Positions 1 through 5,593 of a stretch of 6,040 nucleotides of DNA are shown piece by piece (the first letter of the stretch is position 1; the number at the start of each line of letters is the position of its first letter). The translations under genes were made by a program, and so were the position numbers. The stretch is from an uncultured Paraglaciecola sp. Its GTDB lineage: Bacteria; Pseudomonadota; Gammaproteobacteria; Enterobacterales; Alteromonadaceae. Where the stretch lies: assembly GCA_905479025.1 (NCBI GenBank), contig CAJQKX010000085.1, positions 1 to 6,040 on the forward strand, read 5' to 3'. Under the pieces are notes generated by a model, which saw only the letters and a list, made by a program, of their open reading frames with translations, did not search any database and was not told where the DNA came from.

Positions 1-1
1 G

Positions 2-202
2 CATCAGGGCTTAGAAGAACAACAATCAAAAAGCTTGGAGATTAAGATTTCTCAAGATGCGTTAGCGCGACTTATTCATAGTTCAAGGCAAACAGTGAAC
101 AAAATTTTACAAGGTTTACAAACAGACAAAGTCATCGTATTGCGTTATGGAAAAATCATTATTTTAGACAGAAGAGCCCTTGAAACATTAAGTCAGATTT
201 AA
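2..202 (+). CDS. Crp/Fnr-family transcriptional regulator, C-terminal fragment
   Basis: This is the last 66 codons of a gene whose start lies left of the window. The peptide has the winged helix-turn-helix of Crp/Fnr regulators: a first helix around ISQDALARLIHSS, a recognition helix around SRQTVNKILQGLQ, and a basic wing ending in KIIILDRRALETL. In this family the missing N-terminal part is normally a cyclic-nucleotide-binding-like sensor domain, and the protein acts in the cytoplasm as a dimeric DNA-binding regulator. Which signal it senses, and which genes it controls, cannot be told from this fragment. The reading frame is open from base 2 to a TAA at 200-202. It faces the DUF2970 gene tail to tail with only 11 bases between the stop codons. 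I see no clear terminator hairpin in that gap, so transcripts of the two genes may run into each other. Confidence 0.85.
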   Translation, partial: HQGLEEQQSKSLEIKISQDALARLIHSSRQTVNKILQGLQTDKVIVLRYGKIIILDRRALETLSQI

Positions 203-213
203 CAGTAGAGGCT

Positions 214-399
214 TTAAAGTACCAAATTAACAATCAAAACCAATATACCAATCAGCCCTAACACAAACAAAACACCGACTATTACAAAAGGTACAAAAGA
301 CGGTTGCTCAAAATCGTGCTTATAGTTGGCATCACTTTGTACGCCCAACACACTTGCAGCGACGCTTTTAAAGACTTGCCATAAATTAGTTTTTACCAT
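214..399 (-). CDS. DUF2970 family small membrane protein
   Basis: This is a 61-residue protein of the DUF2970 family, which has no established function. The N-terminal half (WQVFKSVAASVLGVQSDANYKHDF) carries the family's typical pattern: a short amphipathic helix, the 'GVQS' motif, then a charged stretch. Residues about 36 to 61 form one long hydrophobic membrane-spanning segment of G, V, L, I and F ending at the very C-terminus. The length is normal for the family. The ATG at 397-399 is preceded by AGGA at 411-414, 11 bases upstream, a usable though slightly distant ribosome binding site. The gene is monocistronic as far as can be seen and converges on the Crp/Fnr gene. The protein is expected in the inner membrane with a cytoplasmic N-terminus, but topology is inferred only from hydrophobicity and charge. 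Confidence 0.8.
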   Translation of the reverse strand: MVKTNLWQVFKSVAASVLGVQSDANYKHDFEQPSFVPFVIVGVLFVLGLIGILVLIVNLVL

Positions 400-631
400 C
401 TATGTTTAATTCCTGTGTGTGTAAACCTACTCACTTGTGTTAAGCAACCCTTTTCAACTTATCAACTCGATGCAAAGTGTGCCATATCTAGGGGCAGAAG
501 TAATGATAGTTTTAGGCTCTGCTGAGGGAGTGACTCTATTTATGACGGTACCAAACAGTAGCCACAAAATACATTCAACGAAACGGTAGCGCTAATTTTT
601 TAACTTGCTCTGCACTTGATTAAAGGGTCGT

Positions 632-662
632 TGGCGATTGCTTCAATTTATGGCAATCGCTA
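632..662. repeat. Inverted repeat / potential hairpin
   Basis: GCGATTGC (634-641) and GCAATCGC (653-660) are perfect reverse complements separated by 11 bases. The stem can be lengthened outward by one G-T and one T-A pair to 632-662. Neither side is followed by a run of T, so it is not a standard intrinsic terminator. It lies about 40 bases beyond the end of the broken minus-strand frame at 701. Confidence 0.55.
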
Positions 663-700
663 TGCTATCAGCACGTGTGTGGTGAGTAGTAACAGATTCT

Positions 701-1075
701 TTAGCTCTGAATAAAAAACAAGGCACATTTCGCACCATCATCCCGCGCGGCTGCCGTGTACACTTTATAAGGGCAAGCTAAAGCTGTTGTGATTTTTTCT
801 AACAAATCTTGGTGAACATCCGAGACTGATGCACGCGGAATGGCCCACAGGGTGAAATATAGGGACATATTTCATAAAACAAGCCGCTTAATGTTTGGCA
901 TACCAACTTACTCACTTTGCAGCGACGCAACTGTGGGTTGTGAGCGCATAATCAAACACGTTTTACTGTGTTTATCGATAAAGCCAACAATAGATTGGTA
1001 CCGGGCAAGATGGACTAAATGAAAGGTGATATTGAGAATATGTTGTACTTTAATAATGCCAATATTACTGAATGT
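701..1075 (-). pseudogene. Possible decayed gene, unrecognised, two in-frame stops
   Basis: One minus-strand frame runs 124 codons from just after a TGA at 1076-1078 to a TAA at 701-703, with only two internal stops: TAA at 908-910 and TGA at 872-874. At about 60% AT, roughly eight stops would be expected by chance in this length. The last uninterrupted part (from an ATG at 866-868, 55 residues) has a protein-like composition, including SVSDVHQDLLEKITTALACP and YKVYTAAARDDGAKCALFF. That ATG has no ribosome binding site and sits directly after a stop, so it is not a credible start. I do not recognise the family. It may be a gene ruined by two nonsense changes, or a chance open frame in a non-coding or repeated element. 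The antisense strand is also open over 840-1022, which weakens the case. Confidence 0.25.
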
Positions 1076-1127
1076 TCATCTCACAAAACCGCATCATGAC
1101 TGGCAAACATATCTTATTCAGCTAAAA

Positions 1128-1164
1128 GTACTGGAAAAGGTACTGGAAAAGGTACGGCAAAAAG
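1128..1164. repeat. Short tandem repeat, 12-base unit
   Basis: The 12-mer GTACTGGAAAAG occurs twice in direct succession (1128-1139, 1140-1151). It is followed by a third diverged copy beginning GTACGGCAAAAAG (1152-1164). It sits in the gap upstream of tag. No function can be assigned. Confidence 0.7.
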
Positions 1165-1310
1165 TAAAAACTGGGTTTTGCTGATTAAGGCCATATTGCA
1201 GCTACTAGATACATTTGCCGTCAATGGTAATGATAAGAATTTATTCTGATACTATTAATACTACTATGGCTGTTCAGTTAATTTATTAAACAAATAAGTG
1301 TAATTTAACT

Positions 1311-1916
1311 ATGTCAGAAATCTATATCACCGAAGATGGTAAAGTCCGATGTGCTTGGTGTCAGGCAACGCCTCAGTATGTTGAGTATCACGAGAATGAG
1401 TGGGGCTACCCCGTTACCGATGATCAGCGACTATTCGAAAAAATCTGTTTAGAAGGATTTCAGTCTGGTCTGAGCTGGTTAACTATTTTGATAAAGCGCG
1501 ATAATTTCAGAGCCGCTTTTGCAAATTTCGATTTTAACCTTGTGGCTAATTTTACCGATAATGATGTTGAGCGTTTAGTGCTAGATGCTGGCATAGTTCG
1601 CCATCGCGGTAAAATTACTGCCACCATAAACAACGCTAAACGCGCGCAAGAATTGATGACAGAATTTGGTTCTTTAGCTCATTACTTTTGGCGATTTGAG
1701 CCAACGCGTGATGAGACTATTGCCCCAGATTTTATGGCGACATGCAAAGAATCCATCGTTTTATCTAAAGATTTAAAAAAACGCGGCTGGAAATTTATTG
1801 GCCCCACTACTATGTACGCTTTTATGCAAGCAATGGGGATGGTGAATGATCATGCCCAAGGCTGTGCTTTAAGGTTAAAAGCGATGCAACAAAGGGCGGA
1901 GTTGGTTCGTCCCTAG
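1311..1916 (+). CDS. tag: DNA-3-methyladenine glycosylase I (Tag)
   Basis: This cytoplasmic base-excision-repair enzyme removes 3-methyladenine from alkylated DNA, leaving an abasic site for later repair. The 201-residue protein matches the Tag family along its length. The zinc-site residues of the family are present: Cys14 in RCAWC, His27 in YHENEWG, and a C-terminal pair His181 and Cys185 in NDHAQGC. The base-recognition region is intact, with Tyr26, Glu48 in CLEGFQSGLSW (equivalent to Glu38 of the E. coli enzyme) and Trp56. The helix-hairpin-helix part reads DVERLVLDAGIVRHRGKI, and LKKRGWKFIGPTTMYAFMQAMG is the conserved region near the end. It is somewhat longer than the 187-residue E. 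coli protein because of about ten extra N-terminal residues and a longer tail. The start ATG has only a weak Shine-Dalgarno sequence (AAGTG far upstream). The ATG agrees with an N-terminus just before the zinc cysteine. The gene stands alone and converges on higA 64 bases downstream. I saw no obvious Ada-type control site. Confidence 0.93.
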   Translation: MSEIYITEDGKVRCAWCQATPQYVEYHENEWGYPVTDDQRLFEKICLEGFQSGLSWLTILIKRDNFRAAFANFDFNLVANFTDNDVERLVLDAGIVRHRGKITATINNAKRAQELMTEFGSLAHYFWRFEPTRDETIAPDFMATCKESIVLSKDLKKRGWKFIGPTTMYAFMQAMGMVNDHAQGCALRLKAMQQRAELVRP

Positions 1917-1980
1917 ACTGAAGGACTTTGCTTAAGTGGCTCTATGATAACTGGCCTGTTCATTTCCTGATTGTTAGAAA

Positions 1981-2295
1981 TTACAACGCAGCAATATGCA
2001 ATAAGGTTTCAGGATGAGATTGTACTAATTTCAACAAGGTTACTGCTTGTCTGTTGGGCGCACTGCGCCCTTGCTCCCAATTTTCTAATGTTAGCACTGA
2101 TGTGTGCAGATAATTAGCAAATACCCCACGAGACATATTAAATTTTTCACGAATAGACAAAATTTCATTTGGTGAAATCATCAATTCATTGGCTATTACT
2201 ACTTCGTGCGTTTTTAAGGTTAACTTCCCCTCACTATGCTCTTTTGCCTCACCAAGAGAAGCTGTTAGTTCTGCAAATAAATCACGTTTGTTCAT
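1981..2295 (-). CDS. higA: HigA2-type antitoxin / helix-turn-helix repressor
   Basis: This 104-residue protein has the length and layout of HigA2 antitoxins (as in Vibrio cholerae). Residues 1-36 are a charged, probably flexible segment beginning MNKRDLFAELTASLGEAKEH, which in the family wraps the toxin. Residues about 40 to 100 form an Xre/Cro-type DNA-binding domain: ISPNEILSIREKF, then NMSRGVFANYLHTS, then the signature TLENWEQGRSAPN, then QAVTLLKLVQSHPETL. It neutralises HigB and represses its own operon. The ATG overlaps the end of the toxin frame by 14 bases, and a good ribosome binding site (AGGTG, 2303-2307) lies 7 bases upstream, so higA can be translated although the toxin frame before it is broken. 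No defect is visible. Because its partner is dead here, it probably survives as an orphan repressor or recent leftover. The tag gene converges on it. Confidence 0.9.
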   Translation of the reverse strand: MNKRDLFAELTASLGEAKEHSEGKLTLKTHEVVIANELMISPNEILSIREKFNMSRGVFANYLHTSVLTLENWEQGRSAPNRQAVTLLKLVQSHPETLLHIAAL

Positions 2296-2614
2296 GTTTC
2301 CACACCTGCATAAAGTCTTTCAATTGTTTCTTTTGATCACTTGTTAAATCAGATATTTCATTTTTGGCATATATGGTCAGCAAATAGAAACGATTGTATT
2401 GGTCAAAGTAGTAGTAAATCACTCATGCTCCACCGCACTTCCCCTTCCCTTTTGCCGCTACTCGAACTTTTCGTAACCCGCCAGCACCTTGTATCGCATC
2501 CCCTTTCTTTGGTTCTGCTAACAATGAACATTGAAATATTTGATAATCATCGTTTGATAGATACTCAGTAGGATGCCTTTCAAAAAGACTTGATTAGACA
2601 AATATTGATTTCAT
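2282..2614 (-). pseudogene. higB: HigB2-type (RelE-fold) mRNA interferase toxin, inactivated by two stop codons
   Basis: Reading through two stops, this frame gives 110 codons plus a stop, the same length as HigB2 of Vibrio cholerae. It begins MKSIFV and contains LAEPKKGDAIQGAGGLRKVR, AKGKGK, VIYYYFDQYNRFYLLTIYAK and FMQVWKHEQT, all typical of RelE-fold HigB toxins that cleave mRNA at the ribosome. Codon 7 is TAA (2594-2596) where relatives have Glu (V-E-S), and codon 64 is TGA (2423-2425) where relatives have the Arg of GG-x-R-(V/I)-I-Y-Y. A Cys at codon 60 replaces what is usually Arg (GKGKRGG). No in-frame ATG occurs between the first stop and Met102, so no useful restart exists. The rest of the frame is undamaged and free of frameshifts, suggesting recent loss. 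It overlaps higA by 14 bases, as in an intact toxin-first HigBA operon. Confidence 0.9.
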
Positions 2615-2620
2615 AAATAT

Positions 2621-2649
2621 AATATACGTTTAAAGCGTATAGATGACAA
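2621..2649 (-). promoter_or_regulatory. Predicted higBA promoter
   Basis: On the minus strand, TTGTCA (2644-2649) and TATATT (2621-2626) are spaced by exactly 17 bases, a good sigma-70 pair. Only 6 bases separate the -10 box from the higB ATG at 2612-2614, so transcription would begin at about the start codon itself. This would give a leaderless toxin message, and no Shine-Dalgarno sequence precedes the higB ATG. The prediction is by eye only. Confidence 0.55.
2623..2641. promoter_or_regulatory. Palindromic operator, probable HigA autoregulation site
   Basis: TATACGTTTAAAGCGTATA is a 19-base near-perfect palindrome with outer arms TATACG and CGTATA and one mismatched pair. It fills the spacer of the predicted promoter and overlaps its -10 box, where a repressor would block polymerase. 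HigA-type antitoxins are known to bind palindromes in their own promoter. The assignment to this HigA is inferred from position. Confidence 0.65.
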
Positions 2650-2935
2650 ACAATCTTTTGCTGAGTTAATAGGACATTTCGATAACTGGAACGAGAATTC
2701 GCGTGTTCTTCAAGAAATTAAAAGCATGTGCCGTACACACTGGGATCCATTCCTGATTTCAAACAGCGTCCCGCGCGCTACTAAAGTTTTTAACCGCACA
2801 AAATGGCTTAGTTTATGTGCGCCAACCGCGTTGTTGCTAAAATGTGTTCTCTCCAACTTCCGTTCAAATGACTTCTCTGTTATTTGCCCCTAAAATTAGC
2901 TTTTTTGTGCTGAAACGTTAAATATGGTAGAGGCA

Positions 2936-2947
2936 GTGGCTAGCCAC
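2936..2947. repeat. Perfect 12-base palindrome
   Basis: GTGGCTAGCCAC is its own reverse complement. It lies in the gap between higBA and the secreted-protein gene. It could be a protein-binding site. No partner is known, and it may be chance. Confidence 0.4.
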
Positions 2948-3188
2948 CAAAAATGAAAATTAAGGAATTAGAAAAGTTCTTTTTTAAATAAATAGTTATC
3001 GAGGCTGCTATCCTAATTTATCCGCGTAATATATTGATTTAAATGTGTTTTCACTGATTTTTACAATGGGGGCCTTGATGTGGGTAAAGGTTTTTATCAC
3101 CCAGAATCGGAAGTTCAAGTTTGCCTCTTTCAGCTTTTTGCCGTCGGTATTTTGATATTATGCAATTGAAAAATAAATAGTTAACATA

Positions 3189-3204
3189 TTGATAGCATTA
3201 TCAA
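3189..3204. repeat. Palindromic site upstream of the secreted-protein gene
   Basis: TTGATA and TATCAA are perfect reverse complements around the 4-base centre GCAT, about 110 bases before the ATG at 3315. A second small stem, CTAGC-AAG-GCTAG, follows at 3244-3256. Either could be regulatory or chance. I found no promoter pair I would defend. Confidence 0.3.
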
Positions 3205-3314
3205 AAATGACAGCGTACATTTATGCAACAGAAGTAGGTATCCCTAGCAAGGCTAGAGTGCAATTCTGACAATTGATGGTACTTAATTACAAAAACACAT
3301 AAAGGATATATGAC

Positions 3315-3782
3315 ATGAAAAAAATGATAGTCCGACTCGCGGCAGCAGTAGCTTTAGTCAGCATGACAACTTTTGCAATGGCAGCCGACTGGAACAAAGA
3401 ACAGGCTACGGTTTGGTCGGTAGTTACACAATCTTGGGAAGATGAAGTTGCTAAAAATGGTAACTGGCCAACAAATTATGTTCACAAGGACGTAGTGGCT
3501 TGGGGTGAATCATGGCCTCAGCCCAGAGAAGCAGAGTCTATGGCTAAATGGTCACGATTTGGCGAAAAAACTGACACAACCCTTATATATGAATTATTTC
3601 CTGTATCTATCGTAGTGGTAGGAAGTACCGCAATTGTTAACTATAACACGGTTTCAGTAGGCAATAACTATGAGGGAAAGCGTGAGCGATCGACACAAGG
3701 CCTGATTGAAACTCTGGTATATGATGGTAAGAGCTGGAAGTTCCTGTCTTTGACTAGCTTTGAGATTAACTCTGAAAATTAG
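3315..3782 (+). CDS. Exported small protein, NTF2/SnoaL-like appearance
   Basis: This is a 155-residue protein with a clear Sec signal peptide: a basic start MKKMIVR, a hydrophobic core LAAAVALVSM, and a probable cleavage after Ala23 (FAMA then ADWN). The mature part of about 130 residues opens with an amphipathic helix (NKEQATVWSVVTQSWEDEVA), followed by a WGESWPQP segment. It ends with alternating strands: YELFPVSIVVVGSTAIVNYN, then ERSTQGLIETLVYDGKSWKFLSLTSF. The helix-first order and the closing pattern 'polar strand, G-x-S-W-K-F-L' resemble SnoaL-like/DUF4440 proteins of the NTF2-like fold. That is a weak, pattern-level match and gives no substrate. The start is well supported: AAGGA at 3302-3306 lies 8 bases before the ATG, and an alternative ATG at 3310 hits a stop at once. 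The gene stands alone. It is probably periplasmic, function unknown. Confidence 0.8.
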   Translation: MKKMIVRLAAAVALVSMTTFAMAADWNKEQATVWSVVTQSWEDEVAKNGNWPTNYVHKDVVAWGESWPQPREAESMAKWSRFGEKTDTTLIYELFPVSIVVVGSTAIVNYNTVSVGNNYEGKRERSTQGLIETLVYDGKSWKFLSLTSFEINSEN

Positions 3783-3859
3783 CCAACCAACGAATGCATG
3801 AAGAGCGGATTAGCCCTAAACAAATCAACGGGTTTGTCTGTCTCTTCTTTTGTTAGGAA

Positions 3860-3879
3860 TAAATCGGATCAGATCTAAA
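3860..3879 (-). repeat. REP-like motif flanking the transposase remnant (3' side)
   Basis: On the minus strand this reads TTTAGATCTGATCCGATTTA and begins directly after the remnant's stop codon. The core GATCTGATCC resembles the GATCTGACCCC-type core seen in REP sequences around RAYT genes. It faces the motif at 4301-4320 in inverted orientation. Confidence 0.4.
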
Positions 3880-4256
3880 TTAATAAAATTTTTCTTCTTT
3901 TTTCCATCCGACTGGCCAGCCCCTGCTCCCTTCCTTTAGCTTTTTTCTGTAAGGTCTCCACCCCCTTCAACAAAACGTTTACTTCCGAAAACCAAACCTT
4001 TATTTACCGATTGGCGGATATCGTCCAGTAATTGTCCTTTCACATGCTCGTTAAACAAAAATTACGGTGGGTGTTTGAGTAACCTGATTAGTCATCAAGA
4101 CCCAAGCATGAATAGCGACGTAGAATTTATCAGCATACTCCTCAACCATGTGACATAGGCTTTCATATCACCAGTAAAGATCACTTGCCGGCTGTTACCC
4201 CGTCGAATAACATGTTCTGGCACGCCAACCAGTGAGACTCTTGGCTTCCTCAGCAT
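3880..4256 (-). pseudogene. REP-associated tyrosine transposase (RAYT, IS200-like Y1 family), degenerate
   Basis: The N-terminal part from an ATG at 4254-4256 reads MLRKPRVSLVGVPEHVIRRG then NSRQVIF, an unmistakable match to the 'PRKPR-x-x-x-P-x-H-V-I-x-RGNNRQ' start of RAYT proteins. A single-base loss near 4138-4145 shifts the frame. The next frame gives EYADKFYVAIHAWVLMTNQV, the segment that should end in the metal-binding HUH motif (MTNHVHLL), but both histidines are gone. The middle of the protein, including the catalytic-tyrosine region, is deleted. The sequence jumps near 4060-4075 to the usual C-terminal part, LFNEHVKGQLLDDIRQSVNK then GLVFGSKRFVEG. After at least one more frameshift comes the tail KLKEGSRGWPVGWKKEEKFY and a TAA at 3880-3882. 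About 125 codons remain, versus over 200 in the family. It cannot be active. Relatives move or maintain REP palindromes. Confidence 0.85.
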
Positions 4257-4300
4257 AAGAATAACTTAGTTGATGAGATTCAATTAAGTTAAGCCTTTAA

Positions 4301-4320
4301 TCTGGATCTGCCCCCTTTTA
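4301..4320 (+). repeat. REP-like motif flanking the transposase remnant (5' side)
   Basis: TCTGGATCTGCCCCCTTTTA lies about 45 bases upstream of the remnant's start codon, on the plus strand. It shares GATCTG-n-n-C-C-n-n-TTTA spacing with the motif on the other side, which reads on the minus strand. The two face each other across the pseudogene as an imperfect inverted pair. Confidence 0.4.
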
Positions 4321-4393
4321 TTAATTTATCATCCAATGCACATCACATTTACTTAGTAGAAACCGCCTTGTCTAATCCATTCCCCTGTAACCT

Positions 4394-4418
4394 AAAAAAA
4401 CGTGCAAGGTAAACCACG
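4394..4418 (-). terminator. Possible intrinsic terminator of the two-gene operon
   Basis: Just past the stop of the barrel-protein gene, the minus strand has CGTG (4415-4418) and CACG (4401-4404) able to pair, followed at once by seven T (4394-4400). The stem is only 4 pairs with a 10-base loop, so efficiency is doubtful. The position and T-run are right. Confidence 0.4.
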
Positions 4419-4421
4419 CAA

Positions 4422-5591
4422 TTAAAAGTGAGTTTGCCACCCTAATTCAACAACATTGTTGGTCTGTCGGTCAAAAGGCAAGCGCCCAGACGAGTAACTA
4501 ACGAATAAACCATTGGTACCACTAAGACTGTAAGTCTTGAATTGGTAGCTATCTAAGTTGCCATTTTTTACTATTTCGGAAGGGCTGAGCTCTTTGTAAT
4601 AACGATAGTTGAAGGTAAATACGATGGGTGTGCCGCTAATTTCTGTTAACGGAGCCCATAGTGAGACTTCACCTGAAAAGCGATAATAACTGGTATTATC
4701 GCCGGCCAGTGCTCGCGGTGTTTTATTATTCGGGTCAATGGTATCTACGCCCAAACGAACGGCGGGTGTCACACTTAATGCGCCTAACCAGGAGTTGTCG
4801 CCCCAGTCTTCATATTGGGCAAAAACAAAGGCACTGACTTTAGTTTGCGTCGCTTTAAATTCTTGATCGGCTTCATAACCAAGGTCGACACCGAGCTGGT
4901 AATTTTGATAAGAGTTTAAAAACTCGCTGGTACTGGCCAAATAATTGAGCCCTTTCTCATTAGCCTTACAGTTTTCTGGAGTTAATTCAGTCACTCCACC
5001 TCCACATTGAGCCGCAGCCAAACTCAAATCAGATAGAGCCTTCGCAAACTCCTCGCCGTGCTCAGGAATATCAGTGAACCAGTTGCCGTTAAGGGTAAGT
5101 TTAGCCTCAATGAAGTTGTGGGGGTTTTTGGCGGCGTCTTGAGTCAGGGTGCCCGTTGCCTTAAAATCGGTGGCAATACTGCGATTCCAACCATTTTTCG
5201 ATTCGATTCTCTTCTTATTAATACTGTGGGCATACTCAAAAGTAACGGCGAGTACATTGTCGCCGTCTTCCACGTCCAATGACTTGAACTTAAGACCGAT
5301 AGGAGGTGTCTCTCCAAAGGCTTTATTTAAGGCTGAGTTTAAGAATTGTGGTTGGGCAAAACCTTCCTTTAAGCCTTCTTTAAGGGCATTTTTATCTACT
5401 TTATCCCATGATGCCGATTCTGCGGCAGCCTTAACAAGAGCAGTACAACTTTCCGGCGGTAGAGCCGAAAATTTATCGCATATTGTCGCTGAATGTTGCT
5501 GCAAATTTTGCTCTAAGATGTCGCTAAAGATATTAGGTTGAGCTACTGCAGAAAAGGCGGGTACTAAAGTTAATGCGCAGATTAACTTCAT
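4422..5591 (-). CDS. Exported, probable outer-membrane beta-barrel protein of unknown function
   Basis: This is a 389-residue protein that I cannot assign to a named family. A short signal peptide is visible: MK, hydrophobic LICALTLVPAFSA, probable cleavage AVA then QPN after residue 17. Residues 18-95 are mainly helical, with Cys38 and Cys49 close enough for a disulfide. From about residue 98 the chain becomes alternating polar and hydrophobic strands, e.g. LKFKSLDVEDGDNVLAVTFE. The middle has an insert with a second close cysteine pair (Cys196, Cys208 in QCGGGVTELTPENC). The C-terminal half is rich in Y, F, W and G strands (SAFVFAQYEDWGDNSWLGAL; TPIVFTFNYRYYKEL) and ends VVELGWQTHF. The final phenylalanine on an amphipathic strand is the classic outer-membrane barrel signal. 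The ATG follows the upstream gene's stop by 2 bases, with TTGGGGA inside that gene's last codons as ribosome binding site, suggesting translational coupling. A porin-like, transport or adhesion role is possible but unproven. Confidence 0.75.
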   Translation of the reverse strand: MKLICALTLVPAFSAVAQPNIFSDILEQNLQQHSATICDKFSALPPESCTALVKAAAESASWDKVDKNALKEGLKEGFAQPQFLNSALNKAFGETPPIGLKFKSLDVEDGDNVLAVTFEYAHSINKKRIESKNGWNRSIATDFKATGTLTQDAAKNPHNFIEAKLTLNGNWFTDIPEHGEEFAKALSDLSLAAAQCGGGVTELTPENCKANEKGLNYLASTSEFLNSYQNYQLGVDLGYEADQEFKATQTKVSAFVFAQYEDWGDNSWLGALSVTPAVRLGVDTIDPNNKTPRALAGDNTSYYRFSGEVSLWAPLTEISGTPIVFTFNYRYYKELSPSEIVKNGNLDSYQFKTYSLSGTNGLFVSYSSGRLPFDRQTNNVVELGWQTHF

Positions 5592-5593
5592 GA

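Larger units (their letters stand above)
400..1310. other. Long gap without a convincing intact gene
   Basis: About 900 bases separate the divergently read DUF2970 and tag genes. The stretch must contain both promoters, but I could not pick convincing -35/-10 pairs. It holds an inverted repeat (632-662), a minus-strand frame interrupted by two stops (701-1075) and a 12-base tandem repeat (1128-1164). A plus-strand 60-codon open frame at 840-1022 lies antisense to the broken frame. It has no ribosome binding site and no recognisable family, so I do not call it a gene. Confidence 0.6.
2650..3314. other. Long gap, no convincing gene
   Basis: About 660 bases lie between the divergent higBA and secreted-protein genes. 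On the plus strand a frame is open from 2609 to a TAA at 2891-2893 (about 94 codons). Its first ATG is at 2726, it has no ribosome binding site, and its upstream part runs through the higBA promoter. I do not recognise the peptide. The antisense strand is also open over about 59 codons of it. Small palindromes occur at 2936-2947, 3189-3204 and 3244-3256. The rest (about 2950-3180) is AT-rich, and I see nothing assignable in it. Confidence 0.5.
3783..4421. other. Gap filled mainly by a transposase remnant
   Basis: The 640 bases between the two exported-protein genes hold the decayed RAYT transposase (3880-4256), its flanking REP-like motifs (3860-3879 and 4301-4320) and the possible terminator of the operon on the right (4394-4418). 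I see no intact gene. Confidence 0.7.

Noticed and set aside
840..1022. Plus-strand 60-codon open frame
   Set aside because: It has no ribosome binding site or recognisable family, and it lies antisense to a longer broken frame. It is probably a chance frame.
2341..2571. Plus-strand 76-codon open frame
   Set aside because: It is wholly antisense to the higB pseudogene, which explains the sequence far better by homology.
2660..2930. Integron attachment (attC) site near the higBA module
   Set aside because: HigBA2 modules can sit in integrons, so I looked. A GTTAAAT-like core occurs near 2917, but no matching RYYYAAC partner with paired inner boxes could be found.
3066..3155. Short plus-strand frame of about 29 codons starting ATGGGGGCC
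   Set aside because: It is too short, with no ribosome binding site and no family resemblance.
3815..3840. Hairpin after the secreted-protein gene (ACAAA with TTTGT)
   Set aside because: The stem is only 5 A/T-rich pairs with an 8-base loop and no T-run directly after it. That is too weak to call a terminator.
5058..5541. Two overlapping plus-strand frames (5058-5282 and 5149-5541)
   Set aside because: Both lie antisense inside the 389-residue exported protein gene, which has a signal peptide, a proper start and a barrel-type C-terminus. They are shadows.
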